A DNA stretch of 64,000 nucleotides, taken from assembly GCA_030428615.1 (NCBI GenBank), contig JAUIDN010000001.1, forward strand, positions 310,001 through 374,000, given 5' to 3'. Under the pieces are notes generated by a model. The model was not told the DNA's origin, did not search any database, and worked only from the letters and a program-made list of their open reading frames with translations. The position numbers were made by a program, and so were the translations under genes. Source of the stretch: Alphaproteobacteria bacterium (lineage in GTDB: Bacteria > Pseudomonadota > Alphaproteobacteria > Sphingomonadales > Emcibacteraceae). Below are positions 41,371 to 51,024 of this stretch, piece by piece. Numbering within the stretch: position 1 is the first letter of the stretch; every line of letters starts with the position of its first letter.

Positions 41371-42741
41371 TTATTTTTTATCAAGGCTATTTATCCCAAG
41401 ACCTTTAAGCTTTCGATGAAGCGCAGATCGTTCCATACCGACAAATTCCGCAGTTCTGGAAATATTACCCTGAAACCTTTGAATTTGTACATTGAGATAT
41501 TCCCGTTCAAAAGTCTCCCGCGCTTCGCGAAGCGGTAAAGTCATAATTTCCGTGTTCGAATTCGGCCTTATGATTTCACTGTTGGCCATCACATCTACTG
41601 GGAGCATATCGATCGTAATTTTTTCCTCGTCACCAGACAATATCAGCATCCGCTCAACCGTATTTTTTAACTGTCTCACGTTTCCCGGCCAATCATACGC
41701 CTGCAATGCCGAAAGGGATTCTTCATCTATATCCCGTGATGGCCGACCAGTTGCACTGGTAAAGCTAACCATCATCTGTTTTATGAGTAGTGGTATATCC
41801 TCCCGACGTTGCGTAAGGGATGGTACCTGAACCGGCACCACATTAAGCCGATGGTAAAGGTCCTCCCTGAAACGCCCCGCTTCAATTTCATGACGGAGAT
41901 TTCGGCTCGTCGCGCTGACCACCCGAACATTAACCTGAACACGTTGATTACCGCCGACGCGTTCAAACGTCTGATCTGTCAGAATGCGCAGTATTTTGGC
42001 CTGTGTCGTTTGCGGCATATCTGCCACTTCATCAAAGAATAGTGTTCCGCCATGGGCCTTTTCAAAGACACCTGTTTTAACGACCACTCCATCTTCTTCG
42101 ACTCCAAAAAGTTCGCGTTCCATATTTTCCGGCGACATGCTCGCCGCATTAACGACGATAAATGCGCCGTTCGCCCTTTTTGAATGGCGATGAATAAGCC
42201 TTGCCACGAGTTCCTTACCCGTACCTGAAGCTCCGGAAATGAGCACTCTGCTGCCGCTCGGCGCCACTTTGTTAATTGTATTTCTTACCAGAGTGATAGC
42301 GGAAGATGTCCCGGTGAGTTCTGAATCGTACCCTACCTTTTCCTTCAGTTCTATATTTTCACGTCTTAACCGATCGACTTCGGTCGCTCTTTCCACAAGA
42401 ATAAGAAGTTTTTCTGTCTCAAAGGGCTTGCTGATAAAATCGTATGCACCTCTTTTAATCGCTGTGACTGCTGTCTCAATATTGCCATGACCACTTATAA
42501 TAATAACTGGCAAGTCCTTATGTTTGCTTTTTACCTCCTCAAGAATTTCAAGCCCATCCAGCTTGCTGCCCTGAAGCCATATGTCCAGAATAAGCAATGA
42601 TGGTCTGCGCGCATCAATTTCTCGAAGTGCGCTGTCACTGTCACCTGCAACCCGCGTATCAAACCCTTCGTCACTTAAAATTCCGGAAATTAATTCTCTG
42701 ATATCTTCTTCGTCATCAACAATTAATATGTCAAGCGCCAT
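41371..42741 (-). CDS. ntrX: Nitrogen-related response regulator NtrX
   Basis: Response regulator of 456 aa: receiver domain with phospho-acceptor Asp53 (LILDIWLQG), AAA+ domain with Walker A GASGTGKE at 170-177, and a Fis-type HTH at the C-terminus (NISRTAEFVGMERSALHRKL). The sigma-54-contacting GAFTGA loop is missing; the corresponding stretch reads GVEEDGVVVKTGVF, as in many alphaproteobacterial NtrX proteins, so it may not activate sigma-54 in the standard way. The start overlaps the ntrY stop by 11 bp. Confidence 0.94.
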   Translation of the reverse strand: MALDILIVDDEEDIRELISGILSDEGFDTRVAGDSDSALREIDARRPSLLILDIWLQGSKLDGLEILEEVKSKHKDLPVIIISGHGNIETAVTAIKRGAYDFISKPFETEKLLILVERATEVDRLRRENIELKEKVGYDSELTGTSSAITLVRNTINKVAPSGSRVLISGASGTGKELVARLIHRHSKRANGAFIVVNAASMSPENMERELFGVEEDGVVVKTGVFEKAHGGTLFFDEVADMPQTTQAKILRILTDQTFERVGGNQRVQVNVRVVSATSRNLRHEIEAGRFREDLYHRLNVVPVQVPSLTQRREDIPLLIKQMMVSFTSATGRPSRDIDEESLSALQAYDWPGNVRQLKNTVERMLILSGDEEKITIDMLPVDVMANSEIIRPNSNTEIMTLPLREARETFEREYLNVQIQRFQGNISRTAEFVGMERSALHRKLKGLGINSLDKK

Positions 42742-44986
42742 GAACTATCCTCAACTTACTTTTGACTTCTTTTTCTTCTTCTTTGTCATCATCAGAAACT
42801 GCATCGGTTTTTTTATAAAAAACAAGGGTTGCCCGCGCGCCCTGCCCTTCATTATTTTCAAGAATGAGATCGCCACCATGATCTCTCATTATTTTTTTAA
42901 CAATCGCCAAACCAAGCCCTGTACCCTTTGATCGGGTTGTCACATATGGTTCTGTCAATCTGTCAATCATGTCTTCCGGCATTCCCTTACCGTTATCGGT
43001 AACAACAATTGCGGTCTTGCTTTCATCATCAATGATCGTAACTTCAATTTGGGCGTCAGGCTGCCCCTCTAGCGCCTCAGTCGCATTTTTAATGACATTG
43101 GTCAGGGCCTGCCCTACTTGGCTGGCATCGCAATCAAACTCCACCGAGTGAGTGGGAAAATTGGTTGAAATATTTATTTTCTTGCTCCCAACATTCATCA
43201 AAAAGGTCGCCTGCTTCGTGATTTCAACAAGATCTTCCCTCTGAATTACTGGGCTTGGCATCCTCGCAAAAGATGAGAATTCATCAACCATTTGACGTAG
43301 ATCGCGCACTTGCCGAACGATCGTATCGGTACATTGTGTGAAGATTTCCGGCTCGCTTTTTATTTCTTTCAAATATTTACGTTTAAGCCGTTCGGCAGAC
43401 AATTGAATCGGGGTCAGCGGGTTCTTTATCTCGTGGGCGATCCGTCTGGCCACATCGGCCCATGCCGCTGTTCTTTCAGCCGCGACCTGCTCCGTTATAT
43501 CATCAAAACTGATCACAAACCCTTCGACACGACGCCCTTTAAGTTCTGCTGTAATTCGAACCAACAGGTTTGACGTTATACCATTTCGTGTCAGGACGAT
43601 TTGCGCCTCCACACCCTGGTTTTTCACATTTAATATTTTTTCAAAAAGCGCCCCCGCCTCCGGCATTACATCTTTTATGTTACGCCCTTTAAGGTCATCT
43701 TCACCTATAGCCAGCATTATTGACGCAGATCTGTTTGGAAGCGTGATGTTTCCTTTCGGGTCAAGCCCCATAATCCCCGGTGAAACACCGGAAAGAACCG
43801 TTTCCGTGAACCGGCGACGCTCATCAAGTTTTTTATTTGCAGACAACAAATCTTTCTGCTGTTTTTGTAACTGCCACGTCATGGTGTTAAAGGATTTGGT
43901 CAGTCCGCCAAGATCATCATAACCTTGTTTTATTGGCGCACGCGCAGAAAAATCTCCCTTACCCACACGGTCTGTCGCGTTAACAAGTGCGTTAATGGGT
44001 TTCATCAGCCGGTTTGCAAGACCAAATCCCATCCAAGCCGCCATGAACAGAACAATAAGCGCGATTACAAGAAACGAAATATTAAAGAGCAGACGATATT
44101 CGGAAAGCTCAGACTGGGACTTCTCGAAATCATTTTTTGCATCAACCGTTCTGCGCACAAGCGCAAGTGCCTGCGCGTCGATCAAACGACTGATATAAAG
44201 ATATTGATCAAGAAAACCATCAAGACGCAAGATAACCCTTATCTGTCCGTCACTTTCACGGGGCGGGAAATACTTGACGCCACCTTCCGCAGCTGCATCG
44301 ATTATCTGCTTACTTAGACGCCCGTCAAATGTGCTGAATGTTGTGTCTGCACGGGCCGTGACTACCCCTTCCCGGTTTAATATTATCGCTTCGGAAAGCT
44401 TCAGGGCATTTGCCTGGATATTCAGAGCCTGATCAAGCAGTTCCGGTTGCTGCGCAAAGACAAACGACTGACCATTTAGAACGTTAGCCATGCCAAGAAC
44501 ATCCGCGCCAATAATCTTGTAATGTTCTTCAATATAAGTGGTGGCAACGCTTTCCGAGCTATCAAGAACCGTTTGGACTTTTTCACTGAACCACGCTTGC
44601 AGGCCAAATTCGAAGAACATTACCGAGAAGATCGCGACAATGATCGTAGGTGTTATAGCAATAACACTAAATAGCGTCACAATTCTTCTGTGCAGCCGTG
44701 TCGCTGATCCGCTTTGCCCCATGCTCCATAGTTTAATAACCTGCCGAACGACAAGCACCACAATAAACAGCAATAATATTGTGATAAATAATACAAATAT
44801 ATAAAGGTTATTTGGTGTCGGCGAAAGCGGATCCGCACTGGTTAAAAGGGCGTAAGCAACCATCCCGGAAATAATAAGTCCAGTGAAAAGAAGGTATACC
44901 GCCTTGTTTTCGATATCTACTTTTCGCGCCCAAAGTTTAACCTTACTCCATAGGCGGGATTTTTTTCTTAACGCGTGTTCACTCAT
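42731..44986 (-). CDS. ntrY: Sensor histidine kinase NtrY
   Basis: Membrane kinase of about 751 aa. Three N-terminal transmembrane helices (about 31-49, 61-81, 102-125), a periplasmic domain, a fourth helix (301-320), HAMP, PAS (about 390-500), HisKA with His518 ([14 protein letters not shown]) and an HATPase domain (NVIKNATEAL, DNGKGMPEDM, GTGLGLAIVKKI) are visible. The start MSEHALRKK at 44986 with upstream GGAATC is favoured over an ATTG-rich 10-codon extension. It phosphorylates NtrX; the pair is linked to nitrogen, redox and envelope control. Confidence 0.94.
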   Translation of the reverse strand: MSEHALRKKSRLWSKVKLWARKVDIENKAVYLLFTGLIISGMVAYALLTSADPLSPTPNNLYIFVLFITILLLFIVVLVVRQVIKLWSMGQSGSATRLHRRIVTLFSVIAITPTIIVAIFSVMFFEFGLQAWFSEKVQTVLDSSESVATTYIEEHYKIIGADVLGMANVLNGQSFVFAQQPELLDQALNIQANALKLSEAIILNREGVVTARADTTFSTFDGRLSKQIIDAAAEGGVKYFPPRESDGQIRVILRLDGFLDQYLYISRLIDAQALALVRRTVDAKNDFEKSQSELSEYRLLFNISFLVIALIVLFMAAWMGFGLANRLMKPINALVNATDRVGKGDFSARAPIKQGYDDLGGLTKSFNTMTWQLQKQQKDLLSANKKLDERRRFTETVLSGVSPGIMGLDPKGNITLPNRSASIMLAIGEDDLKGRNIKDVMPEAGALFEKILNVKNQGVEAQIVLTRNGITSNLLVRITAELKGRRVEGFVISFDDITEQVAAERTAAWADVARRIAHEIKNPLTPIQLSAERLKRKYLKEIKSEPEIFTQCTDTIVRQVRDLRQMVDEFSSFARMPSPVIQREDLVEITKQATFLMNVGSKKINISTNFPTHSVEFDCDASQVGQALTNVIKNATEALEGQPDAQIEVTIIDDESKTAIVVTDNGKGMPEDMIDRLTEPYVTTRSKGTGLGLAIVKKIMRDHGGDLILENNEGQGARATLVFYKKTDAVSDDDKEEEKEVKSKLRIVHGA

Positions 44987-45064
44987 AATGATTCCGAGAT
45001 TACCATATTGTTGCATTAATGCAACATATTAGCACGCTTTCGATCAAACACTTAACAAAAATAT

Positions 45065-46528
45065 TCAGAATCTGTCCTTAATGATCGGTATTTTGAGTTC
45101 CTTAATCTTTTTTCGCAGTGTATTGCGGTTTAAACCCAGCAATTCTGCGGCTTTAATCTGGTTTCCTCTGGTTGCGTGCAGGGACAGTTCAATCAGTGGA
45201 ATTTCGAGTTCACTGAGTATTCTCGAATAAAGACCATTTGGTGGAAGTTCATCACCGTGATGCGCATCAAAATATTTCTTTAGATGACGGTGAATTGATT
45301 GCTGTAGTGTTTCATCCAAAAACCCACCGTGCGCAGACAATTCACCTTCTGAATTTTTTACTTCAGGGGCTGATGAAAGTTCCGCTGTTACATTATCAAA
45401 GCTGATCACTTCTTCAACATAAAGCGCAGCGAGCCTTTGTACCATATTTTCAAGCTCACGAATATTACCGGGCCAATTATGTTCACGCAGGGCGTCAAGT
45501 GCTTTTCGGTCCATTAACTTTGGTGTCTGTTTATTTTCTTCGGCATATTTATTAAAGAAATGCCGTGCCAGATCAGGAATGTCATCTTTACGGTCCCTGA
45601 GCGGCGGTAAATTTATCGGCACAACATTAAGCCGGTAAAACAAATCTTCCCTGAATAATCCTTGTTCAACAAGCAGTTTCAGGTTTCTATGGGTTGCCGC
45701 AATGATGCGCACATCGACTTTTACCGGTCTTGTCCCGCCGACGGCGGTATATTCGCCTTCCTGTAAGACACGAAGCAGCCTAGTTTGTGCTTCCATTGGC
45801 ATATCACCAATTTCATCCAAAAAAAGTGTGCCGCCCTTTGCCTGTTCAAACCGACCTATATTTTTTGAAACAGCCCCCGTAAACGCCCCTTTTTCATGGC
45901 CAAATAATTCACTTTCAATAAGCTCCTTCGGTATCGCGGCCATATTAATTGCGACGAAAGGCGCATTTCGGCGCTTGCCAAAATCGTGCAGGGCTTTTGC
46001 AACCAGTTCCTTACCCGTTCCTGTTTCACCGGTAATCATGACGGTGAGGTCCGTATTCATTAACCTTGCCATAACCCGGTATACATCCTGCATGGCAGGA
46101 GAGCGGCCAATTAGTGGCATTTCTTCCTCATTTTCCACTTCCGCCAAGACACCCAATTTGTTTTTCGGGCTCAGTCCTTTTTTAACGACAACTTTTAGTT
46201 CATCAAGATCAAATGGTTTTGGAAGATATTCATATGCCCCACGGTCCGCCGCCTTTACTGCAGTCATCAAAGTGTTTTGCGCGCTCATCACAATCACAGG
46301 TAATTCCGGCCTGATTTTCTTGATACGAATAAGCATATCCAGACCGTTTTCATCGGGCATCATGACATCAGAAATAACCAAATCACCTTCACCATTTGCC
46401 ACCCAGCGCCAAAGGGTTGACGCATTGCTAGCCAGACGGACATCATATCCTTCGCGCGCTAGCGCCCTAGAGAGGACGGTTCTAATGGCCTTGTCATCAT
46501 CCGCGACCAAGATGGTTTTATCGTTCAT
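45065..46528 (-). CDS. ntrC: Nitrogen regulation response regulator NtrC
   Basis: Sigma-54 activator of 487 aa: receiver with Asp54 (LVISDVMMP), AAA+ domain with Walker A GETGTGKE (167-174), the intact GAFTGA loop (214-219) and a Fis-type HTH near the C-terminus ([20 protein letters not shown]). It activates nitrogen-assimilation promoters when phosphorylated by NtrB, encoded 3 bp upstream. About 80 bp separate it from ntrY. Confidence 0.96.
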   Translation of the reverse strand: MNDKTILVADDDKAIRTVLSRALAREGYDVRLASNASTLWRWVANGEGDLVISDVMMPDENGLDMLIRIKKIRPELPVIVMSAQNTLMTAVKAADRGAYEYLPKPFDLDELKVVVKKGLSPKNKLGVLAEVENEEEMPLIGRSPAMQDVYRVMARLMNTDLTVMITGETGTGKELVAKALHDFGKRRNAPFVAINMAAIPKELIESELFGHEKGAFTGAVSKNIGRFEQAKGGTLFLDEIGDMPMEAQTRLLRVLQEGEYTAVGGTRPVKVDVRIIAATHRNLKLLVEQGLFREDLFYRLNVVPINLPPLRDRKDDIPDLARHFFNKYAEENKQTPKLMDRKALDALREHNWPGNIRELENMVQRLAALYVEEVISFDNVTAELSSAPEVKNSEGELSAHGGFLDETLQQSIHRHLKKYFDAHHGDELPPNGLYSRILSELEIPLIELSLHATRGNQIKAAELLGLNRNTLRKKIKELKIPIIKDRF

Positions 46529-46531
46529 ACT

Positions 46532-47656
46532 CTATTCCACCCTTCTAGTATTTGCAGCGGGTAGTAATATTCTGAAAATGGTCTTGCCCGCTCCACTTTC
46601 ACATTCAAGAATCCCCCCATGATCACTTATCGTTTTTGCAACCAGCGCCAACCCCAACCCGGTGCCACCATTTTTAGTTGTCACGAAAGGATCAAAAATA
46701 TTTGCCTTTATTTCTTCCGGTATTCCGGGGCCGTTATCAATTACGCAGATTTCCAGCGGAAGATTAAGCATTTCATTCGTGCCTTCGGAAGCAATCCGCA
46801 CCCCTTGTCTATAGGCTGTTGTTAAAATCACCTGCGCATTTTCACGTGGTGCCGCCTCACAGGCATTTTTTACAAGATTAAGAAACACCTGTATAAGCGC
46901 CCCCTTATCGCCAATAGTTTCGGGCAATGACGGATCATAAAGTTCGACAAAATGAACTTGTTTTCCAAAACCATTTTCCGCCAGTTTCCTGACATGTTCC
47001 AGAATACTGTGAATATTAAGTTCCCGTTTTTCAATATACCGATGATCGGTGAACACTTCCATCCGGTCGACAAGTGTGCATATCCGGTCCACTTCTTCGC
47101 AAATAAGATCCGTAAGAGGTCGATCTTCTTCACTAACCTCCTGAGAGAGGATTTGAGCGGACCCCTTAATACCCGACAAAGGGTTTTTAATTTCATGTGC
47201 AAGTAATGCTGCCATGCCGGATACGGAACGGGTAGCATTCCTGTGTGTTTGTTGTTGATTGATTTTATAAGCGATGCTTCTTTTCTGCATCTGAATAAGA
47301 AGGGCTGATCCTCTTTCATCGTCGAGTTCATCCAAAAGCGGTGAAACATGAATGTCGATATTAAGCGCGCCTATTTTTGGATTGCCGACGTTGACATCAT
47401 ATTCTGTAACAACCGCTTTTTTGCTTCTGGCATTTGCGGCCAGAGCCATCAGAGGACTATCCTGCGGCACGATGTCTTTCAGATTTTTACGACGAAGAAT
47501 GGGTAAGCTGCTTCCGAGCAACTGTTCCGCAGCAACGTTGGCGTAGGTGATATTATCAAGACCATCAATTGTGAGTATGCCATCAGAAATACTGTTCAGT
47601 ATGGCGTCCATTTGACCTTCGGGTGAAATCTCAACAATTTCTTTTTCTGCGACCAT
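46532..47656 (-). CDS. ntrB: Nitrogen regulation histidine kinase NtrB
   Basis: Soluble kinase of 374 aa with an N-terminal PAS domain (about 15-120), HisKA with phospho-acceptor His154 ([12 protein letters not shown]) and an HATPase domain ([33 protein letters not shown]). It responds to PII and phosphorylates or dephosphorylates NtrC. It follows dusB by 3 bp, the common alphaproteobacterial arrangement. Confidence 0.95.
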   Translation of the reverse strand: MVAEKEIVEISPEGQMDAILNSISDGILTIDGLDNITYANVAAEQLLGSSLPILRRKNLKDIVPQDSPLMALAANARSKKAVVTEYDVNVGNPKIGALNIDIHVSPLLDELDDERGSALLIQMQKRSIAYKINQQQTHRNATRSVSGMAALLAHEIKNPLSGIKGSAQILSQEVSEEDRPLTDLICEEVDRICTLVDRMEVFTDHRYIEKRELNIHSILEHVRKLAENGFGKQVHFVELYDPSLPETIGDKGALIQVFLNLVKNACEAAPRENAQVILTTAYRQGVRIASEGTNEMLNLPLEICVIDNGPGIPEEIKANIFDPFVTTKNGGTGLGLALVAKTISDHGGILECESGAGKTIFRILLPAANTRRVE

Positions 47657-47659
47657 TGC

Positions 47660-48661
47660 TCAGGCCGCGCGCTCATCAAGCAGCGGGTCAAAAAATGAAT
47701 GGATCGTTTCCAGCACTTCCCGGGTATCCGTCATCTTGTTGACCTTCTGGCGAAATGCCGCGCTATCGTGCAAGCCCTTTGTATACCAGCTAATATGTTT
47801 ACGGGCGATTTTTTTACCAGCCTCTTCGCCGTAATGGTCAAGCATCGCCAAGTAATGTTCAATCATGATATTTTTGATCGTCGAAAGATCCGGATCCGGC
47901 AATTTTTCATCAGTTTTCAGATAATGGATAACCTGTGACAAGAACCATGGTTTGCCATAAGCACCACGACCGATCATCACACCGTCTGCGCCTGATTGTT
48001 CAAGAGCGTCACGGGCATTTTCAAAAGTCACAATGTCACCATTTGCAATAACCGGAATTGATACCGCTTCTTTCACCTGACGAATAAATTTCCAGTCCGA
48101 TACCCCCTTATACATCTGATTACGTGTCCGGCCATGAACTGTAACCATTTTTATGCCTTCACCTTCCGCTATTTTGGCAAGTTCCGGTGCGTTCCTGTTG
48201 GAAATGTCCCATCCGGTCCTCATTTTCAATGTCACCGGTATATCGACCGCCTTTACGGTGGCTGTAAGAATTTTTCCGGCTTCATCCAGATCCTGCATCA
48301 ATGCGGAACCTGCGTAACCATTGACAATTTTTTTTGCCGGACAGCCCATATTAATATCAATGATCGGTGCGCCCATATCTTCGTTCATTTTTGCCGCCTG
48401 CGCCATCATTTCCGGATCACATCCAGCCAGCTGCACTGACATCAGATATTCGTCACTTTCCGCCCTTGCCATTTTATGTGTTCGTTTATGATCGCGAATC
48501 ATCGCCTGACTGGCAATCATTTCCGATGTCACCAATCCGGCGCCAAACCGCTTTACCAGCCGTCTGAACGGCAGATCGGTTACACCAGCCATGGGGCATA
48601 GCAGAACAGGGTCCCCGATGGTGATCGGACCAATATTTATCGGTTGCAGCGATTTAGCCAT
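47660..48661 (-). CDS. dusB: tRNA-dihydrouridine synthase DusB
   Basis: FMN-dependent TIM-barrel enzyme of 333 aa that reduces uridines in the tRNA D-loop. [15 protein letters not shown] at the N-terminus, the catalytic Cys107 in [18 protein letters not shown], and the [11 protein letters not shown] and GDIVTF segments are family hallmarks. It is also known as NifR3 for its place ahead of ntrBC, exactly as here. The 143-bp gap to divergent ispDF should contain both promoters. Confidence 0.95.
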   Translation of the reverse strand: MAKSLQPINIGPITIGDPVLLCPMAGVTDLPFRRLVKRFGAGLVTSEMIASQAMIRDHKRTHKMARAESDEYLMSVQLAGCDPEMMAQAAKMNEDMGAPIIDINMGCPAKKIVNGYAGSALMQDLDEAGKILTATVKAVDIPVTLKMRTGWDISNRNAPELAKIAEGEGIKMVTVHGRTRNQMYKGVSDWKFIRQVKEAVSIPVIANGDIVTFENARDALEQSGADGVMIGRGAYGKPWFLSQVIHYLKTDEKLPDPDLSTIKNIMIEHYLAMLDHYGEEAGKKIARKHISWYTKGLHDSAAFRQKVNKMTDTREVLETIHSFFDPLLDERAA

Positions 48662-48804
48662 GATTAAAAAATAAGCAGTCGTTAAAAGTGTCTAAAAAAT
48701 AATCAATTCGAGCGGCAATATAGCTGAAAAGCCGGTTCAGGTCAAAGTAGAAAATTCCACAGATAAATGACGACTTTTTTTTTGAATAATGATAGCGTTA
48801 CACC

Positions 48805-49962
48805 ATGACAGTAAAGAATGCAGCTATCATTGTTGCCGCGGGACGCGGCCAACGTGTAGGCGGGGAAATACCAAAACAATATTTAAATATTGACGGCGTT
48901 CCAATATTACGCCGCACAGTGGATGTTTTTCTCCAAAATCCAGATATTAATCATACTCGTGTTATCATCCATCCGGATGATCGGGAATTATATGACGCCG
49001 CAGTTGGAGATATGGACCTGCCCGAACCGGTCATTGGCGGAGATACAAGGCAGCAATCCGTCTTAAACGGCTTGGAGGCACTTGGGAAAATTATGCCTGA
49101 GTATGTCTTTATCCACGATGCGGCCCGTCCCTTCCTTACGCAGGATACCCTTAACGCTTTGATTAACGAGGTGGAGATATCGGGTGCCGTAATTCCGGCA
49201 TTAAAGGTAACAGATACTATAAAATATATGACGGAAGATCATATTAACAATACGATCGACCGTGATTTTCTCTACCGTGCACAAACACCGCAGGCTTTCA
49301 GATACAAGCCAATATTTATGGCTCACCGCCGGTTTGAAAATAACAATTTGACGGACGATAGCGCGATTGCAGAAAAAGGCGGTTTGAAGGTTCGTATCAT
49401 TGAGGGGGACGAAAACAATTTAAAAATAACAACGACAGATGACATAAGAAAAGCGGAAATGATGACAGGTGAAACTTATACAGATGTCCGGGTCGGTTTT
49501 GGTGTTGACGTCCATGCGTTTGAAGATGGCGATCACGTTATTCTTGGCGGCGTTAAAATTGCCCATACAAAAAAATTAAAGGGTCATTCAGATGCAGATG
49601 TTGCGCTTCATGCAATTACCGATGCCATTCTTGGTGCCATTGCAAAAGGGGATATCGGCGAACATTTTCCACCAAGCGATGACCAATGGAAAAATGCCGG
49701 TTCGGATCTTTTTTTAAAACACGCAGCAAAGCTGGTTGATGATGCAGATGGCGTCATCGCGAACATTGACCTTACAATCATTTGTGAGGAGCCAAAAATA
49801 GGTCCTCACCGTGATTTGATCCGCGACAGAATATCCGAAATACTAGATCTTGATATCGAGCGCGTGAGTGTAAAGGCGACAACCACCGAAAAGCTTGGCT
49901 TTGCTGGTGAAAAAAAAGGTATTATGGCGCAATCGGTTGCAACGATCAGGCTTCCAGAATAA
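48805..49962 (+). CDS. ispDF: Bifunctional IspD/IspF (MEP isoprenoid pathway)
   Basis: Fusion of 385 aa. The N-terminal IspD cytidylyltransferase (about 1-222) has the glycine-rich AAGRGQRVGGEIPKQY loop (11-25) and HDAARPF (104-110). The C-terminal IspF MECDP synthase (about 228-385) has metal ligands Asp235-x-His237 (GVDVHAF) and His269, HSDADVALHAITD, and the KATTTEKLGFAGEKKG tail. It makes CDP-ME from MEP and cyclises CDP-MEP. The fusion is typical of alphaproteobacteria. Confidence 0.96.
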   Translation: MTVKNAAIIVAAGRGQRVGGEIPKQYLNIDGVPILRRTVDVFLQNPDINHTRVIIHPDDRELYDAAVGDMDLPEPVIGGDTRQQSVLNGLEALGKIMPEYVFIHDAARPFLTQDTLNALINEVEISGAVIPALKVTDTIKYMTEDHINNTIDRDFLYRAQTPQAFRYKPIFMAHRRFENNNLTDDSAIAEKGGLKVRIIEGDENNLKITTTDDIRKAEMMTGETYTDVRVGFGVDVHAFEDGDHVILGGVKIAHTKKLKGHSDADVALHAITDAILGAIAKGDIGEHFPPSDDQWKNAGSDLFLKHAAKLVDDADGVIANIDLTIICEEPKIGPHRDLIRDRISEILDLDIERVSVKATTTEKLGFAGEKKGIMAQSVATIRLPE

Positions 49963-50060
49963 TTATTTAAAACGGATGAAAACGATCGCAAATTTCTGAA
50001 TATACTCATCAGCTAATCAGTATTAACATAATAAGAATATAACATAGGCACTGAAACATA

Positions 50061-50546
50061 ATGACAACAACCAAATGGAATAAATCTTTTTTTCATCCGG
50101 GTCTGATGATTTCCACCTGGTTCTATTCGGGTCTTATTCCGTTGGCGCCAGGTACATTTGGCAGCATCGCCGCTCTGCCTTTCGCGTGGTTGATTGTGGA
50201 ACACGCGGGCAAATTTGGTCTTGCAAATGCCACCCTCATTGTTTTTGTCATCGGCCTTTGGAGTTCACGACTTTATATGCAGGTCACAAACAAAACCGAT
50301 CCCGGAGAAGTGGTCGTTGACGAAGTGGTCGGACAATGGCTGGTCTGTCTCGTTATCATCGATCATAATCACGTGGGTCAGTATCTTCTGGCGCTTGTTG
50401 CCTTTCGTTTATTTGACATCATGAAGCCCTGGCCCATTACCATATTCGACAACCGGCATGATGCCTTCGGCGTTATGATGGATGATGTTGTTGCCGGAGC
50501 GATGGGCGCGGCGGTCTTGTTTGCGGTGAATTATTATGTTTTCTGA
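50061..50546 (+). CDS. pgpA: Phosphatidylglycerophosphatase A
   Basis: Membrane phosphatase of 161 aa that dephosphorylates phosphatidylglycerophosphate to phosphatidylglycerol. The family motifs PLAPGTFGSIAALPFAW, GEVVVDEVVGQWL and FRLFDIMKPWPI are present with three to four hydrophobic segments. Its end overlaps the start of pncC by 11 bp, so the two are cotranscribed downstream of ispDF. Confidence 0.93.
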   Translation: MTTTKWNKSFFHPGLMISTWFYSGLIPLAPGTFGSIAALPFAWLIVEHAGKFGLANATLIVFVIGLWSSRLYMQVTNKTDPGEVVVDEVVGQWLVCLVIIDHNHVGQYLLALVAFRLFDIMKPWPITIFDNRHDAFGVMMDDVVAGAMGAAVLFAVNYYVF

Positions 50547-51024
50547 AGAAATCAGATCGCTTGCTGCGGAAATTCTTGATCTTTGCCGGGTTAAAAATAT
50601 TCACATTGCCACAGCAGAATCATGTACCGGCGGCCTGATTATCGGGGCGCTCACAGAAGTCGCCGGCTCATCAGATGTGGTTGATCGTGGTTTTATCACC
50701 TATACCAATCGAGCGAAAATGGAAATGCTTGATGTGAGCACGGATGTTTTAAAAATAGATGGTGCCGTAAGTCCGCAAACAGCAATCGCCATGGTGAACG
50801 GCGCAATTAAAAATTCGTCCGCGACAATCGCCGTGTCGGTAACCGGGATCGCCGGGCCCGATGGCGGCACAGATATCAAGCCCGTGGGCCTTGTTCATAT
50901 GGCCGCAATGAAGCGTGGTAATAAGGCGTTACACCGCGAACATAGATTTGGTGATCTTGGTCGCGATGGCATTCGTCAGGCAACGGTTATCGCCGCACTG
51001 ACGCTGCTGAAAGAAGTCATTTAA
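50536..51024 (+). CDS. pncC: CinA-family nicotinamide-nucleotide amidohydrolase (stand-alone PncC domain)
   Basis: Protein of 162 aa corresponding to the C-terminal CinA domain only. The signature AESCTGGLI (about 27-35), the TYTNRAK stretch and SVTGIAGPDGGT are intact. PncC converts NMN to nicotinate mononucleotide and recycles pyridine nucleotides. Its stop overlaps that of the convergent ABC permease by 4 bp. Confidence 0.93.
   Translation: MFSEEIRSLAAEILDLCRVKNIHIATAESCTGGLIIGALTEVAGSSDVVDRGFITYTNRAKMEMLDVSTDVLKIDGAVSPQTAIAMVNGAIKNSSATIAVSVTGIAGPDGGTDIKPVGLVHMAAMKRGNKALHREHRFGDLGRDGIRQATVIAALTLLKEVI

Noticed and set aside
45702-46622. Long plus-strand open frame of 306 codons opposite ntrC
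   Set aside because: It is antisense to a complete ntrC with all motifs; the translation has no recognisable domain and reflects codon structure of the real gene.
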